Source of the DNA: JBCDBH01 sp039184055
GTDB lineage: Bacteria > Acidobacteriota > Thermoanaerobaculia > Multivoradales > J023
Length of the DNA: 13,952 nt
Reading direction: 5' to 3'
Assembly: GCA_039184055.1 (NCBI GenBank)
Contig: JBCDBH010000140.1
Span: 1 to 13,952 of the forward strand
The notes under the pieces are model-generated. The model was not told the DNA's origin. It was given only the letters and a program-made list of their open reading frames with translations, and searched no databases. Shown here piece by piece: positions 12,858-13,952 of the stretch; positions within the stretch are counted from its first letter, which is position 1; every line of letters starts with the position of its first letter. The position numbers were made by a program, and so were the translations under genes.

Positions 12858-13831
12858 GCGCCATCATGCAGATTGTCGAAGACGCTCTACGTAGCGCCGA
12901 TTTGCCGTATGGCGTGGTGGCCACGATCGGCAATTACGATGGCTTGCATCGTGGTCAGCGCACGGTGCTCGACACGGTGGTCGAACGCGCCGAGGCGCTC
13001 GGCTGTGACGCCGTGGTGGTCAGTTTCGAGCCCCATCCGCTGCGTATTCTGCGACCCGAGCAGGCGCCGCCGTTGCTCACGCCGCCAGCGGTCCGCGAAC
13101 GGCTGTTGCGAGAGATCGGTATCGACGTGTTGCTTCTGGTGCGGTTCAACCGTGAGCTCGGCAGCACGCCGGCGGAGCGATTCGTTCGTGACTTCCTGCA
13201 CCGCAAGCTTTCCGTGCGCGAGCTCTACGTGGGCGCCGATTTCGGTTTTGGCCACCGTCGTGAGGGCAATGTTGCGCTGCTCGAACGGCTCGGCGAGGAG
13301 CTGGGTTTTCAGGCGAGCGGCATCGAGCCACTACGCGCCGCCGGCGAGGTGATTTCGGCGACGCGGATTCGCGGCTTGATTCCGCTCGGTGAGGTCGCCG
13401 AGGCGCGCCGGTTGCTCGGCTATCCGTACACGCTTCGTGGCGTGGTGGTGCGGGGCGATCGGATGGGTACCAAGCTCGGCTGGCCGACGATCAATCTCGA
13501 TCCCGAGAATGATTTGCTTCCCGCCGACGGTGTGTACGCCGCGCAAGCTTTCTTTCCTTCGTTTCCCGCGACTTTCGATTGCGTCACCAACGTCGGTCGT
13601 CGGCCGACGCTTTACGAGACGCATCAATTGGTGGTCGAGAGTCATGTGCTCGATTTCAACGCCGATGTCTACGGTGAAGAGGTCGAGGTGCGTTTCTTTC
13701 AGCGGCTCCGCGAGGAGAAGATGTTTTCGACTCCGATGGACCTCGCGGCGCAGATCGGCCGCGACGTCGAAGCGACCCGGGAATACTTCGCCACACGTCG
13801 GCGTTTGAATGAGATGCCAGAGCTGACCTGA
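12854..13831 (+). CDS. ribF: Bifunctional riboflavin kinase / FAD synthetase RibF
   Basis: Makes FMN from riboflavin and then FAD, in the cytoplasm. The 325-aa product has an N-terminal nucleotidyltransferase domain: GNYDGLHRGQ at 26-35, FEPHP, GADFGFGHRREGN and the ISATRIR motif. A C-terminal flavokinase domain follows, with GTKLGWPTINL, DGVYAA, TNVGRRPT and the catalytic Glu in VESHVLDFNAD. In the first motif the second His of the usual HxGH is Gln (Q35). The start is GTG at 12854, overlapping the rimO TGA as GTGA, with GGAGG three bases upstream. An ATG at 12866 is a plausible alternative. Translational coupling to rimO is likely. The two enzymes have no pathway link that I know of. Confidence 0.95.
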   Translation: MSAIMQIVEDALRSADLPYGVVATIGNYDGLHRGQRTVLDTVVERAEALGCDAVVVSFEPHPLRILRPEQAPPLLTPPAVRERLLREIGIDVLLLVRFNRELGSTPAERFVRDFLHRKLSVRELYVGADFGFGHRREGNVALLERLGEELGFQASGIEPLRAAGEVISATRIRGLIPLGEVAEARRLLGYPYTLRGVVVRGDRMGTKLGWPTINLDPENDLLPADGVYAAQAFFPSFPATFDCVTNVGRRPTLYETHQLVVESHVLDFNADVYGEEVEVRFFQRLREEKMFSTPMDLAAQIGRDVEATREYFATRRRLNEMPELT

Positions 13832-13873
13832 TCCGGGAAGGTTGACGGGTCGGCACGGGAACCCAGTCACGAC

Positions 13874-13897
13874 AGCGGTTTTTGCGAAGAAGCCGCT
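13874..13897 (+). terminator. Hairpin with GNRA loop after ribF
   Basis: AGCGGTTTTT and AGAAGCCGCT form a 10-bp stem (two G-U pairs) closed by a GCGA tetraloop, 42 bases after the ribF stop and followed by TTTC. The T-run is short, so it is either a weak terminator or the first element of the leader of the next gene. Confidence 0.5.
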
Positions 13898-13952
13898 TTC
13901 ATATTGAAAGCCACGCACGTCCTTTCTCGGGCGTGACAGCGAAAGGAGATAC
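13895..13952 (+). promoter_or_regulatory. Structured leader and Shine-Dalgarno site of the next gene
   Basis: GCTTTCA/TGAAAGC (13895-13901, 13905-13911) is a perfect short hairpin overlapping the arm of the preceding one. CACGC (13912-13916) pairs with GCGTG (13931-13935). TCCTTTC (13920-13926) is fully complementary to GAAAGGA (13941-13947), which contains the Shine-Dalgarno site AAAGGAG at the window edge. A start codon must lie just right of 13952. The gene itself is not visible. Confidence 0.5.

Overview
The window is high-GC bacterial DNA. It probably comes from a Gram-negative organism: there is a CreD-type inner-membrane protein, and a secreted metallopeptidase with a lipobox and Gly at +2. 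Gene order and protein style would fit a myxobacterial, acidobacterial or proteobacterial genome, but I cannot fix the taxon from sequence alone.

Left third (1-6023, all on the minus strand): a type I-C CRISPR-Cas interference operon. In transcription order it reads vapB-like antitoxin, vapC toxin, cas3, a gap of about 440 bp, cas5c, cas8c, and cas7, which is cut by the left edge. The cas5c/cas8c and cas8c/cas7 junctions are ATGA overlaps, as is vapB/vapC, and cas3 starts 20 bp after vapC. One good sigma70-like promoter lies upstream of vapB. The cas3-cas5c gap holds a 47-codon ORF with its own Shine-Dalgarno site, predicting a C-terminally anchored membrane microprotein, and a 125-bp element bounded by perfect 13-bp inverted repeats. 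Inside the 3' part of cas8c, a Shine-Dalgarno-preceded ATG would yield a 144-aa Cas11c small subunit. No CRISPR array and no cas4/cas1/cas2 are visible; they would be expected beyond the left edge.

Middle (6024-9276): creD on the plus strand, then a 267-bp intergenic region with nested inverted repeats, a REP-like hairpin element and a terminator, then a minus-strand hicB-hicA toxin-antitoxin pair (TTG and GTG starts, antitoxin first) and a minus-strand histone-deacetylase-family hydrolase.

Right (9277-13952): a minus-strand LTA4-hydrolase-like M1 aminopeptidase lipoprotein; a repeat cluster in its shared upstream region with rimO, containing a second, inverted copy of the REP-like element (41 bp identical) plus a 44-bp tandem duplication; then rimO and ribF, translationally coupled on the plus strand. 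After ribF come a terminator-like hairpin and a structured leader. Its Shine-Dalgarno site sits at the right edge, so the next gene starts just outside the window.

The points most worth checking are the unrecognised membrane microprotein inside the cas operon, the toxin-antitoxin pair that leads that operon, and the mobile hairpin repeats whose arms vary while pairing is kept.
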